Source: an uncultured Bacteroidia bacterium (GTDB taxonomy: Bacteria > Bacteroidota > Bacteroidia > Bacteroidales > UBA932). From it: DNA of 51,616 nucleotides. Positions 1 through 7,989 of this stretch are shown here, in pieces; the stretch's first letter is position 1; every line of letters begins with the position of its first letter. The notes beneath the pieces were generated by a model that was not told the origin of the DNA, did no database searches, and saw only the letters and a program-made list of their open reading frames with translations. The stretch lies in NCBI GenBank assembly GCA_902782225.1, contig CACZMF010000016.1, positions 1-51,616 of the forward strand, written 5' to 3'. Position numbers and translations under genes: made by a program.

Positions 1-539
1 ATCTACGCCCAGTTGTCTACCTGGTTGGACGGAATGTCTTCCACATAGACCGTTTGGTCGACCCCGGTGAAAGCGTTGGTGCCGTCCGCACCGATCATGG
101 ACATGAGTTTGTCGTATTCGTTGGGGATGGCGATTTTGGAAGCTTCATAGCTGATGGAGTCGATGCGGTGGTAGATCGCTTCGCGCTCGGCGGGGTCGGT
201 GGTCTTGCGGTAGACCTCGAAGAGGCTCTCGATTTCATCCAGGAGAGGCTTCTCGGCGGCATAGTCCATGGTGCCGAAATGCTCGGAGCCCTTGAACATG
301 AGGTGCTCGAAATAATGGGCAAGACCGGTAGTCTCGGAAGGATCGTTTTTGCTTCCCACCTTCACGGCGATGTAGGTCTGGATACGGGGTTGCTCCTTGT
401 TGACGGACATAAAAACCTTCATGCCGTTGTCCAGAGTGTAAATCTTGGTCCCGAGGGGATCGTTGGGCACTGTCTCGTACTTGTTGCAGGAGACGGCCAT
501 CAGGGAAACCGCCAGGGCGGCAATTAACAGACGTTTCAT
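1..539 (-). CDS. M16 family zinc peptidase, lipoprotein (N-terminal part, cut by window edge)
   Basis: The first 179 or so residues of an insulinase/pitrilysin-type (M16) metallopeptidase; the rest lies beyond position 1. The inverted zinc motif HYFEH is at residues 75-79 (HxxEH: two His ligands and the catalytic Glu), followed by the family-typical LMFKGSEHFG. Residues 1-18 are a lipoprotein signal ending in LMAVSC, so the protein is probably anchored in a periplasmic or outer membrane leaflet by Cys18. I use the ATG at 539 rather than one 36 nt upstream because it puts the signal peptide at the very start. M16 enzymes degrade peptides within a closed chamber; the substrate here is unknown. 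The second Glu zinc ligand and the C-terminal half-domain cannot be seen in this window. Confidence 0.9.
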
Positions 540-770
540 ATACTTACTAACTATAATTTTGCGAAAGATAAACAATATTTTTCAGAAATCATTGGAGCAC
601 AGGAATAAAGGGATTTTCAAAAAAAACAGCAAAAATATTTTGCAGGTATCAAAAATATGTATATCTTAGCGGCGAAGTTTTTCATAGTTTAAGTTTAGGT
701 TAAGTAGCGGAGCGCTCGCAGTGATGCAAGCGCCCCGTGAATTTTTTATTGTGCGACAGCCTCTGAATAA
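540..770. other. AT-rich intergenic stretch with two hairpins
   Basis: No gene is seen here. It lies between the DUF4493-like gene (ending at 771) and the M16 gene (starting at 539), both minus, so it should carry the end of one transcript and the promoter of the other. Two minus-strand -7-like boxes (CAAAAATA on plus) lie at 630-637 and 650-657, without a convincing -33 partner. The sequence gcaaaaatattttgc at 629-643 has 6-bp arms around a 3-nt loop. The hairpin at 712-733 is listed separately. Confidence 0.4.
712..733 (-). terminator. Stable hairpin downstream of the DUF4493-like gene
   Basis: On the minus strand the arms GCGCTTGCA and TGCGAGCGC pair over 9 bp (one T-G) around a 4-nt loop TCAC. 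It sits about 40 nt past the stop codon of the minus-strand lipoprotein gene, where a terminator is expected, but no T-run follows on that strand. It could also be a REP-like palindrome. Confidence 0.35.
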
Positions 771-1823
771 CTATTTCAAGCGGTATTCGCTGATGTTCTG
801 CACGCCTGGAATCCCATAATAAGACTCCACGATGTCGCCGAGAAGAAATACCTGACGTCCGAGCAACTCGGGATGGTCGACAAGGTTCAGGTCGTCCCTG
901 ATATCCCCCTTCGCCAGCTGGACTGACATGCACTGCTGCTTGTCCCTGCAGGACGACTTGGCGGCCAATACGATGTTGGTACGGGATGAAAACGGTTTGA
1001 CGAATGAGCATTTGCTCGAAGACAGGTCGCCGCCCACGATGTAGCCGTACACCCAGACATCCTGCTCGCCCGTATGTTCCTTTGCTTCCGGGACGCTCAG
1101 CGCCTTGTCGAGGGCGTCTCCGCCTCCCCCGCCGCCTACGGTGAACTCCTCGTCCAGCCAGTTGCGTGTGGTATCCACCTGGATCTGGACGCCTCCGTTC
1201 GCAGCATCCGCCCCAATGTTGACACCGAGCGTCAGGACCTGCTGAGGCTCAAGCCTGCGGGTGAAAAGAGTCTTGTCCTGACCGCCTTCGGACATGAGCA
1301 GATTCACTGTGCCCGGCTCGAAATAGGCGATGCGCTTTTCCGTGTATGAATATAATAACGTTCCCGATGAAGCCTTCAGGATGAGCGCAGAATGGGGAAA
1401 TGCCTCTATGAATCCAGGGGCGACGCGCAGGCGTATTCCTGAATTAAGTTGTACGCACGCGAGCGTGACCACAGTGGTCTTGCCCGCCTTGATTGTTGCC
1501 ACCTGTGAGTCGCCGTACTGCGGGGCGTCGAACTGCGGCTCCTTGAAATCGGACGAACGGGCAGTGACGGTGTAGGTGCCTTCGTCCAGAGGGAAACTGT
1601 CCTTTGACGCTCCGTAGGGGCCGTCATAGATGAAATTGCCTTTCGAATCGGCGATGGTGAGAATGAAATCGTTGGTGTCCGGAAATGCGGAACGGGTGGA
1701 TGGCACCGTGCCTTCTGCAAAACGGACCTGGAGTATCCCCTGTCTTCCGAATGTCTGCATCAGTGAGTCGCAGGAGGCCATCAGGGGTATGGCCGCTAAA
1801 AATGATAAGATAACCTTTTTCAT
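771..1823 (-). CDS. DUF4493/DUF6359-like lipoprotein
   Basis: A 350-residue surface or periplasmic lipoprotein of unknown function. The signal MKKVILSFLAAIPLMASC ends in a lipobox Cys18. Residues about 27-225 look like the beta-rich DUF4493 fold found in Bacteroidales cell-surface lipoproteins (GILQVRF opening, repeated short beta strands). A glycine run at 230-235 links it to a second domain at about 238-350 (ALSVPEAKEHTGEQDVWVYG, then GYIVGGDLSSSK), which resembles DUF6359 and other small OB-like surface domains. The start at 1823 is chosen over one 21 nt upstream because it begins the signal peptide directly. There is no enzyme motif. Domain names are from memory of the families, so they are less certain than the lipoprotein call. 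The gene stands alone between the tRNA and the M16 gene. Confidence 0.75.
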   Translation of the reverse strand: MKKVILSFLAAIPLMASCDSLMQTFGRQGILQVRFAEGTVPSTRSAFPDTNDFILTIADSKGNFIYDGPYGASKDSFPLDEGTYTVTARSSDFKEPQFDAPQYGDSQVATIKAGKTTVVTLACVQLNSGIRLRVAPGFIEAFPHSALILKASSGTLLYSYTEKRIAYFEPGTVNLLMSEGGQDKTLFTRRLEPQQVLTLGVNIGADAANGGVQIQVDTTRNWLDEEFTVGGGGGGDALDKALSVPEAKEHTGEQDVWVYGYIVGGDLSSSKCSFVKPFSSRTNIVLAAKSSCRDKQQCMSVQLAKGDIRDDLNLVDHPELLGRQVFLLGDIVESYYGIPGVQNISEYRLK

Positions 1824-1919
1824 AGTATTGAAGTTTGCCGCCAATATAGCACAAATCCCAATACTACCCTTTAAAAAATCGCAAAAAGTGATTTAAAAAA
1901 ATATCTTTCGAAAAAATCG

Positions 1920-1991
1920 TACCCCCGAGGCGAATCGAACGCCTATCGTCGGAACCGGAATCCGAAATTCTATCCATTAAACTACAGGGGC
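1920..1991 (-). tRNA. tRNA-Arg (anticodon CCG)
   Basis: On the minus strand the acceptor arm GCCCCTG (1991-1985) pairs with CGGGGGT (1927-1921) with two G-T pairs, followed by discriminator A at 1920. The anticodon stem TCGGA/TCCGA encloses the loop TTCCGGT, giving anticodon CCG (reads CGG, Arg). The T arm AGGCG-TTCGATT-CGCCT is canonical. CCA is not encoded (the next base is C, then G), as is usual in Bacteroidota. It is transcribed away from fabD, from a -7 box at 2005-2012. Confidence 0.95.
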
Positions 1992-2001
1992 CGGATTTGC
2001 G

Positions 2002-2032
2002 TTGCAAAAGTAATAAAAAATACTTAATTTTG
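2002..2032 (+). promoter_or_regulatory. Promoter of fabD-nifJ (-33 TTG, -7 TAATTTTG)
   Basis: TTG at 2002-2004, a 20-bp spacer, then TAATTTTG at 2025-2032, which fits the Bacteroidota sigma-ABfr consensus (TTG-N19-21-TAnnTTTG). The fabD ATG begins only 6 nt after the box, so the transcript should have almost no leader. Confidence 0.7.
2005..2012 (-). promoter_or_regulatory. -7 box for tRNA-Arg
   Basis: CAAAAGTA on plus reads TACTTTTG on minus, a full match to the Bacteroidota TAnnTTTG box. It ends 13 nt before the tRNA 5' end. It directly abuts the -33 TTG of the divergent fabD promoter (2002-2004), so the two promoters are interleaved. Confidence 0.6.
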
Positions 2033-2038
2033 TGCAGA

Positions 2039-2926
2039 ATGAAGAGAGCATTTGTTTTTCCGGGGCAAGGCTCCCAGTTTCCGGGCATGGGCAAAGAGCT
2101 GTACGACAGTTCTCCCAAGGCCGCTGAAATGATGGAGAGGGCCAATGAAATCCTCGGCTTCCGTATCACGGACATAATGTTTGAAGGCTCGGATGAGGAT
2201 CTGAGAACGACCAGGGTGACCCAACCGGCCATCCTGCTGCATTCGGTCGTACTGGCCGGATGCAGCGGTCTCCCTCTTCCCGATATGGTCGGCGGTCACT
2301 CGCTGGGCGAATTCAGCGCCCTCGTGGCCGCCGGTGCTGTGTCTTTTGAGGATGGCCTCCGTCTGGTGGCCGCCCGCGCAAGCGCAATGCAGCGCTGCTG
2401 TGAGATGCAGCCCGGCGCCATGGCTGCCGTCATCGGGCTCGACAACGGGACGATCGAGAGAATATGCGGAGAGATCCCCGGCATAGTGGTCCCTGCCAAC
2501 TACAATTCCGACGGCCAGGTCGTCATATCCGGTGAGGCCGGGGCAGTTGCCGCTGCCTGCGCCGCCCTGAAAGAAGCAGGAGCCAAACGCGCCCTGCCCC
2601 TTCCTGTCGGAGGCGCCTTCCACTCCCCCCTCATGGAGCCGGCCCGTGAAGAACTTGCCGAGGCCATACGCGCCACCGAAATCCTCGCTCCCTCCTGCCC
2701 TGTCTACCAGAACGTCTCCGCCAGTCCGGAGACAGATCCAGCCCGCATCCGCGAAAACCTCCTGCTCCAGCTGACTTCCCCGGTCCGCTGGACCCAGAGC
2801 GTCAAGGCCATGCTCGCAGACGGAGCGGCCGAATTCACCGAAATAGGCCCCGGCACCGTGCTTCAGGGGCTCGTCCGCCGCATTTCAGCCGGATACGACA
2901 GCATCACCATCCAGGGAATCCAATAA
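2039..2926 (+). CDS. fabD: Malonyl-CoA:ACP transacylase
   Basis: FabD moves malonyl groups from CoA to acyl carrier protein for fatty-acid elongation, in the cytoplasm. At 295 residues it has normal family length. The protein opens with the FVFPGQGSQ signature; the nucleophile Ser88 sits in GGHSLGEFSAL and the partner His195 in GGAFHSP. The ATG at 2039 is used: an in-frame start 42 nt upstream would lie before the -7 box and could not be on the transcript. nifJ follows after 24 nt on the same strand and is probably co-transcribed. That pairing joins acetyl-CoA production with fatty-acid building, but may be chance. Confidence 0.95.
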   Translation: MKRAFVFPGQGSQFPGMGKELYDSSPKAAEMMERANEILGFRITDIMFEGSDEDLRTTRVTQPAILLHSVVLAGCSGLPLPDMVGGHSLGEFSALVAAGAVSFEDGLRLVAARASAMQRCCEMQPGAMAAVIGLDNGTIERICGEIPGIVVPANYNSDGQVVISGEAGAVAAACAALKEAGAKRALPLPVGGAFHSPLMEPAREELAEAIRATEILAPSCPVYQNVSASPETDPARIRENLLLQLTSPVRWTQSVKAMLADGAAEFTEIGPGTVLQGLVRRISAGYDSITIQGIQ

Positions 2927-2950
2927 CAACCTTAATATACCACAACCTTT

Positions 2951-5900
2951 ATGGCACAAAAGAAATTCATCACTTGTGACGGCAACCAGGCGGCCAGCAA
3001 CATCGCCTACCTTTTCAGCGAGCACGCTGCCATTTATCCGATCACGCCTTCGTCCACGATGGCGGAGAACATTGACGAGTGGGCTGCCCAGGGCAAAAAG
3101 AACCTCTGGGGCGAAACCGTCAAGGTCACGGAAATGCAGAGTGAAGCCGGCGCTGCGGGCGCCGTCCACGGATCCCTTCAGGCAGGCGCCCTGACCAGCA
3201 CTTTCACTGCATCCCAGGGCCTGCTGCTCATGATTCCGAATATGTACAAGATCGCCGGTGAAATGCTCCCGGCCGTCTTCCATGTCTCCGCACGTGCGCT
3301 TGCGTCCCACGCCCTCTCCATTTTCGGCGACCATCAGGACGTGATGGCCTGCCGCCAGACCGGCTTTGCGATGCTCGCATCCGGTTCGGTGCAGGAAGCC
3401 CAGGACCTCGCGGCAGTGGCACACCTCTCCACGATCAAGTCCAGCATTCCCTTCCTCCACTTCTTCGACGGATTCCGCACATCCCACGAGATCCAGAAGA
3501 TCGAGGCCCTCGACGAGGACGCTCTCCGCGGAATGGTCAGCGAGAAGGCTCTCCAGAGCTTCCGCGACAGGGCTCTCAACCCCGACGCTCCCGTGACCCG
3601 CGGCACAGCCCAGAACGGTGACGTCTATTTCCAGGCTGTCGAATCCCGCAACAGCGTCTATGACGCAGTTCCCGACATCGTGGCCCGCTACATGGGTGAG
3701 ATCAGCGAGCTGACCGGCCGCACCTACAGGCCTTTCGAATACTACGGCGACGCCAAGGCAGAGAACATCATCGTTGCGATGGGTTCCGTGACCGAGACCA
3801 TCCGCGAGACCATCGATTATCTCGCAGCCCAGGGCCGCAAGGTCGGTCTCATCTCCGTCCACCTCTATCGTCCTTTCTCCGAGAAGTACTTCCTCAAGGT
3901 GCTTCCCAAGACCGTCAGGAAAATCGCCGTCATAGACCGCACCAAGGAGCCCGGCGCTCTCGGCGAGCCCCTTTTCCTCGATGTCAAGGCCCTCTTCCAG
4001 GGCAAGGAAGGCGCTCCCCTCGTGATCGGCGGACGCTACGGCCTTTCCTCCAAGGACACCACTCCCGCACAGATACTTGCTATCTACGACAACCTCGACC
4101 TCAAGGAGCCCAAGGCAGACTTCACCATCGGCATCGTCGATGACGTGACCTTCAAGAGCCTCCCCGTGAAGGAAGAGATCTCCATCGTGAAGCCCGGCAC
4201 CACCGAGTGCAAGTTCTACGGTCTCGGCTCTGACGGCACCGTCGGCGCCAACAAGAACACCATCAAGATCATCGGCACGCACACCGACCTCTACAGCCAG
4301 GCCTATTTCGACTACGACTCCAAGAAGTCCGGCGGCTACACCTGTTCCCACCTGCGCTTCGGCAAGTCCCCCATCAAGGCCCCGTACCTTGTCGGCACTC
4401 CCGATTTCGTGGCATGCCACGTCCCTTCCTACCTTGAAAAGTACGACGTGCTCAAGGGCATCAAGGAAGGCGGCAGCCTCCTGCTCAACTCCCTCTGGGA
4501 TGAGGAAGAGACCCTGAAGCGCATCCCCGACCACGCAAAGGCCGTCATCGGCAGGAAGCACATCAAGCTCTACATCATCAACGCCACCAAGATAGCCGCC
4601 GAGATCGGCCTGGGCGGCCGCACCAACACCATCCTCCAGTCTGCATTCTTCCGCATCACCGGCATCATCCCCGCCGACGACGCCGTGAAGTACATGAAGG
4701 ACGCTGCCCTGAAGAGCTACGGCAAGAAGGGCGAGAACGTGGTGGCCATGAACTATGCTGCCATCGACCGCGGCGGCGAATACACCGAGGTCAAGGTGCC
4801 CGCCGAATGGGCTGGCATCAGCGCCAAGTTCGTGAACCCGAACGCCAAGCGTCTTGCTCCCGCCTTCGTGAAGGAGATTGCCGACGTGGTGAATGCCCAG
4901 TGCGGCGACACCCTCCCCGTCAGCGCCTTCGTGCCCTGGCAGGACGGCACCATGCCCGCCGGCACCGCCGCTTTCGAGAAGCGCGGAGTCGCGGTCAACG
5001 TGCCCGTGTGGGATCCTGAAAAGTGTATCCAGTGCAACACCTGCGCCTTCGTCTGCCCCCATGCCGCGATCCGTCCGTTCCTTCTGACTGAAGAAGAGGC
5101 CGCAGCAGTGCCCGCAGGCCTCAAGCTCACCGACGGCAAGGCCAACCTCAAGCAGTACAAGTACGCCCTCAGTGTGTCCGTCGCCGACTGTACCGGTTGC
5201 GGCAACTGCGTGGATGTGTGCCTCGCCAAGGAGAAGGCCCTCAAGATGGAGTCCTACCTGGACAACGCAGCCGAGCAGGCCAACTTCGACTATCTCAACG
5301 CCAAGGTCGGCTACAAGCAGCCGTTCGATCCCAAGTCCAACATGAAGGCAGCACAGTTCGCCCAGCCTCTCTTCGAGTTCAGCGGCGCCTGCGCAGGATG
5401 CGGCGAGACCCCGTACATCAAGAACATCACCCAGCTCTTCGGCGACCATATGATGATTGCCAACGCTACCGGATGCTCCTCCATCTACGGCGCCTCCTTC
5501 CCCGCTTCCCCTTACTGCACCAACGACAAAGGCCGCGGTCCCGCATGGCAGAACTCCCTGTTCGAGGACTTCTGCGAATTCGGCCTCGGCATGAGGCTCG
5601 GAAGCGAACGTATCCGCGAGACCGTCGCCAGACTCATGAAGAAGGGTCTCGAGTGCGAGAAGTGCACTCCCGAGATGAAGGAACTCTACCAGAAGTGGCT
5701 GGACAACCGCGGCGATTATGCAGTCACCCGCGAGGTCTCCGACAAGCTCGTTCCTCTGATGGAGAAGTGCGGATGCGACACCAGCAAGGCACTGCTTGCC
5801 CTCAAGCAGTACATCCCTGCCCGCAGCCAGTGGATCTTCGGCGGTGACGGTGCATCCTACGACATCGGTTACGGCGGTCTGGACCACGTCCTCGCCAGCG

Positions 5901-6469
5901 GTGAGAACGTCAACATCCTGGTGCTCGACACCGAGGTCTATTCCAACACCGGCGGCCAGTCCTCAAAGGCCACCCCGGCCGGTGCAATCGCCAAATTCGC
6001 CGCCTCCGGCAAGAAGATCCGCAAGAAGGATCTCGGAATGATGGCCATGAGCTACGGCTACGTCTATGTGGCCCAGGTGGCAATGGGTGCAAGCCCCGTC
6101 CAGTATATGAACGCCATCAAGGAAGCCGAGGCCTATGACGGACCTTCGCTCATCATCGCCTACGCTCCTTGTATCAACCACGGACTCAAGGCCGGTATGG
6201 GTCTGAGCCAGAAGGAAGAGAAGCTCGCAGTCGAGTGCGGCTACTGGCACCTCTACCGCTACAACCCGACCCTCGAAGAAGCCGGCAAGAACCCGTTCAG
6301 CCTCGACTCCAAGGAGCCCGACTGGACAAGGTTCCAGGACTTCCTCAAGGGCGAGGTCCGCTTCGCTTCCCTGAGCAAGCTCTATCCCGAAAGCGCAGGA
6401 GAACTCCTCGCCAAGACAGAAGAGTTCGCCAAGATCCGCTACAACACCTACAAGAAACTCTCCGAGTAG
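2951..6469 (+). CDS. nifJ: Pyruvate:ferredoxin (flavodoxin) oxidoreductase
   Basis: A single-chain, 1172-residue PFOR that oxidises pyruvate with CoA to acetyl-CoA and CO2 and hands electrons to ferredoxin, a central anaerobic step. The N-terminal pyrimidine-binding domain starts with YPITPSSTMAE. Two ferredoxin-type clusters are visible: CIQCNTCAFVCPHA near residue 692 and CTGCGNCVDVC near 750. CAGCGETPY near 814 gives the cysteines of the proximal cluster, and GGDGASYDIGYGGLDH with NTGGQSSKATP (about 963-1015) form the thiamine diphosphate/Mg site. Length and order match the homodimeric fused alpha-beta-gamma-delta type. Codon use is strongly biased to C/G at third positions, as expected for a highly expressed gene. 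A strong terminator follows at 6518. Confidence 0.97.
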   Translation: MAQKKFITCDGNQAASNIAYLFSEHAAIYPITPSSTMAENIDEWAAQGKKNLWGETVKVTEMQSEAGAAGAVHGSLQAGALTSTFTASQGLLLMIPNMYKIAGEMLPAVFHVSARALASHALSIFGDHQDVMACRQTGFAMLASGSVQEAQDLAAVAHLSTIKSSIPFLHFFDGFRTSHEIQKIEALDEDALRGMVSEKALQSFRDRALNPDAPVTRGTAQNGDVYFQAVESRNSVYDAVPDIVARYMGEISELTGRTYRPFEYYGDAKAENIIVAMGSVTETIRETIDYLAAQGRKVGLISVHLYRPFSEKYFLKVLPKTVRKIAVIDRTKEPGALGEPLFLDVKALFQGKEGAPLVIGGRYGLSSKDTTPAQILAIYDNLDLKEPKADFTIGIVDDVTFKSLPVKEEISIVKPGTTECKFYGLGSDGTVGANKNTIKIIGTHTDLYSQAYFDYDSKKSGGYTCSHLRFGKSPIKAPYLVGTPDFVACHVPSYLEKYDVLKGIKEGGSLLLNSLWDEEETLKRIPDHAKAVIGRKHIKLYIINATKIAAEIGLGGRTNTILQSAFFRITGIIPADDAVKYMKDAALKSYGKKGENVVAMNYAAIDRGGEYTEVKVPAEWAGISAKFVNPNAKRLAPAFVKEIADVVNAQCGDTLPVSAFVPWQDGTMPAGTAAFEKRGVAVNVPVWDPEKCIQCNTCAFVCPHAAIRPFLLTEEEAAAVPAGLKLTDGKANLKQYKYALSVSVADCTGCGNCVDVCLAKEKALKMESYLDNAAEQANFDYLNAKVGYKQPFDPKSNMKAAQFAQPLFEFSGACAGCGETPYIKNITQLFGDHMMIANATGCSSIYGASFPASPYCTNDKGRGPAWQNSLFEDFCEFGLGMRLGSERIRETVARLMKKGLECEKCTPEMKELYQKWLDNRGDYAVTREVSDKLVPLMEKCGCDTSKALLALKQYIPARSQWIFGGDGASYDIGYGGLDHVLASGENVNILVLDTEVYSNTGGQSSKATPAGAIAKFAASGKKIRKKDLGMMAMSYGYVYVAQVAMGASPVQYMNAIKEAEAYDGPSLIIAYAPCINHGLKAGMGLSQKEEKLAVECGYWHLYRYNPTLEEAGKNPFSLDSKEPDWTRFQDFLKGEVRFASLSKLYPESAGELLAKTEEFAKIRYNTYKKLSE

Positions 6470-6517
6470 CAGCGGAAAGGTACTTCTCAGATATCGCCTT
6501 CCCCACGGGAGATATCC

Positions 6518-6558
6518 AATAATAACGGTGCGGCTTTCTGGTCCGCGCCGTTATTATT
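6518..6558 (+). terminator. Intrinsic terminator after nifJ
   Basis: A 16-bp stem (left arm 6518-6533, right arm 6543-6558, one G-T pair) around a 9-nt loop. The right arm ends in TTATTATT, giving an A-rich 5' base and U-rich 3' base. It begins 48 nt after the nifJ stop codon. The symmetry would let it work in both directions. Confidence 0.85.
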
Positions 6559-6569
6559 TGGGCACCTCT

Positions 6570-6677
6570 GCGACGGGACTCTCAGCAGCGCCACAATCCC
6601 GTCGCCCCCTGGATACGGCTGACAGCGCCCCTTTCCCCTCTGCGACGGGACTCTCAGCACCGCTACAATCCTGTCAC
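6570..6677. repeat. 72-bp-period hairpin repeats, upstream block (2 copies)
   Basis: Unit 1 starts at 6570 and unit 2 at 6642. Each opens with gcgacggga and, 27 nt on, the complementary arm (tcccgtcgc at 6597-6605; degraded tcctgtcac at 6669-6677), separated by ctctcagca-ccgc-acaa-type sequence. Unit 1 continues with a 36-bp spacer (ggatacggctgacagcgccc within it); unit 2 stops right after its hairpin, where the transposase-gene segment begins. The same unit recurs in three copies in the same orientation at 7712-7892. Confidence 0.85.
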
Positions 6678-6738
6678 AAAATAGCACGCTTTTTGCATAG
6701 AATACATTCATTATAATATTGTTTAAACTTATTGTATT

Positions 6739-7701
6739 ATGAAAAACTATCATTTTTGCAGATCCTCTCATGATGAGGTAATGTATCGCAGCGAGGCAGA
6801 TCTGATTATCGGATTTAACTATTTGGTATACGCTGCTCTTGAAACTGATTCCAAACTACTTGCGGATGGTTTCCTTTCCACACATCATCATTGTATCACC
6901 CGAACGGACAGTCCAGAATTACTGGTTAAACGTCACCGATACGCTTACACCAGATATTTCAACGCAAAATACCACAGACGTGGGTCATTGGGTGAGAAGC
7001 GTTATTTTCTTCTTGAACTGGATGGCCTATACCATACACAGACTGCTTTTTCATATGTACTGCGCCAAGGCCTTCATCATGGCTTAACTGCAACTCCTTT
7101 TGAATATAAGCATTGTTCTGTAAACTCATATTTCCGTAAAGAGCTTGGAAAGACTGACAATACAACAATAATTGATAATGAAAAAAGACATCAATTCCTG
7201 CCTAGAAATGTAATTATTCCCACTGAATTCCGCATGGACAAAAACGGTTTATTATTACGTGAAGATGTAATCGATACTTCATATGTGGAATCGGTTTATG
7301 TCTCACCCAGGAATTTCTTGTATCAAATGAATAGAATCACAGATGAAAAGATAATAAAAGAGCAACAAGACGAAAACAGTCTACCGCCCATTACAATTTC
7401 TTCAATCGAAAAAGGCGTCCCCGATTTTAACCCACAAAAAGTATTTATCCAGGAAGCCGGAAGAGTAAATCATAATCTAATGACGGACATTGAGCTATGT
7501 CATATCATCGACGATATCATTTTACCTCGTCGCTTTTTCAAAAACGAGCAAGAAGCATCCATATACCTTTTGTCGAAAGAGAAAAGAGCGTCTATTGGGG
7601 CCAGTATTTGGGAAGAGTGTCATAATAGAAATCCTCGAAACAGTATGTTTTCCGGCAAAATAGTAACAGAATCTCAACTTAAGCGTTGTTTAGTGATCTG
7701 A
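6739..7701 (+). CDS. REP-associated (IS200-like, HUH/Y1) transposase
   Basis: A 320-residue protein whose first 135 residues follow the RAYT/IS200 Y1 layout: the HUH motif is THHHC at 48-52 (equivalent to the usual PNHVH), then RYFNAKYHRRGSLG (compare the RAYT segment before a GxLWQ-type motif), and a late helix FSYVLRQGLHHGL whose Tyr106 is the likely catalytic tyrosine (compare YIHLNPVRAGL). Such enzymes nick single-stranded hairpins, covalently bound through Tyr. The remaining 180 residues have no counterpart in the short RAYTs; the end (about 255-320) looks helical and basic and could bind DNA. The gene is clearly AT-rich, with A/T third positions, unlike its GC-rich neighbours, which suggests recent acquisition. 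A weak -7-like TAATATTG lies at 6714-6721. Confidence 0.7.
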   Translation: MKNYHFCRSSHDEVMYRSEADLIIGFNYLVYAALETDSKLLADGFLSTHHHCITRTDSPELLVKRHRYAYTRYFNAKYHRRGSLGEKRYFLLELDGLYHTQTAFSYVLRQGLHHGLTATPFEYKHCSVNSYFRKELGKTDNTTIIDNEKRHQFLPRNVIIPTEFRMDKNGLLLREDVIDTSYVESVYVSPRNFLYQMNRITDEKIIKEQQDENSLPPITISSIEKGVPDFNPQKVFIQEAGRVNHNLMTDIELCHIIDDIILPRRFFKNEQEASIYLLSKEKRASIGASIWEECHNRNPRNSMFSGKIVTESQLKRCLVI

Positions 7702-7711
7702 TTACTTCCTG

Positions 7712-7892
7712 GCGACGGGATTCTCAGTAGCGCCACAGTCCTGTCGCCCCGGCGATACAGCTGCCAGCGCCCCTTTTCCTTCTGCGACGGGACTCTCAGC
7801 ACCGCCACAGTCCTGTCGCCCCGGCGATACGGCTGCCAGCACCCCATTTCCACTCTGCGAAGGGACTCTCAGCACCGCCACAGTCCCGTCGC
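7712..7892. repeat. 72/73-bp-period hairpin repeats, downstream block (3 copies)
   Basis: Units start at 7712, 7784 and 7857. Arms are gcgacggga...tcctgtcgc in the first two (one G-T pair keeps the stem) and gcgaaggga...tcccgtcgc in the third. Spacers between hairpins are also conserved (ggcgatac-gctgccagc-cccc), so this is a tandem repeat and not a CRISPR. The last unit breaks off after its hairpin and gccccatgcg. Just beyond it lies the ybaK promoter region. Confidence 0.85.
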
Positions 7893-7974
7893 CCCATGCG
7901 ATGCGGCCACATGTGATACCGCGCACGGACAATCATCTTCCTGGGACAAGGTCGCCTGGAACAAAATATTATAT

Positions 7975-7982
7975 TATATTTG
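7975..7982 (+). promoter_or_regulatory. -7 box of ybaK (TATATTTG)
   Basis: A full match to TAnnTTTG that ends 7 nt before the ybaK ATG. No TTG is found at the ideal -33 spacing. The position predicts a leaderless or near-leaderless transcript. Confidence 0.55.
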
Positions 7983-7989
7983 CAGGACT

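Larger units (their letters stand above)
6570..7892 (+). mobile_element. RAYT-type transposase gene embedded in its hairpin-repeat array
   Basis: The composite consists of two repeat units, an AT-rich segment of about 1.03 kb with one transposase gene, and three more units. All five units point the same way. The upstream block ends at the last base of a hairpin and the downstream block begins at the first base of one, so the gene segment takes the place of a spacer. The arrangement is like REP/BIME arrays next to REP-associated tyrosine transposases. Whether the segment is mobile by itself or only spreads the repeats cannot be told from one copy. Confidence 0.6.

Noticed and set aside
2885-5887. 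A 1000-codon open frame on the minus strand opposite nifJ
   Set aside because: It mirrors the strongly biased codon use of nifJ (C/G third positions); its translation is low-complexity Val/Gly/Leu-rich without motifs, and nifJ is certain.
6570-7892. CRISPR array (regular 36-bp palindromic repeat with 36-bp spacing)
   Set aside because: The spacers are conserved between units, only five units exist, and no cas genes are present; it is a tandem repeat of 72-73 bp.
7702-7932. Minus-strand 76-codon frame with a 24-residue repeat (LAAVSPGRQDCG)
   Set aside because: It is simply the translation of the 72-bp repeat units; the frame breaks between the units spaced 73 bp, and there is no promoter.
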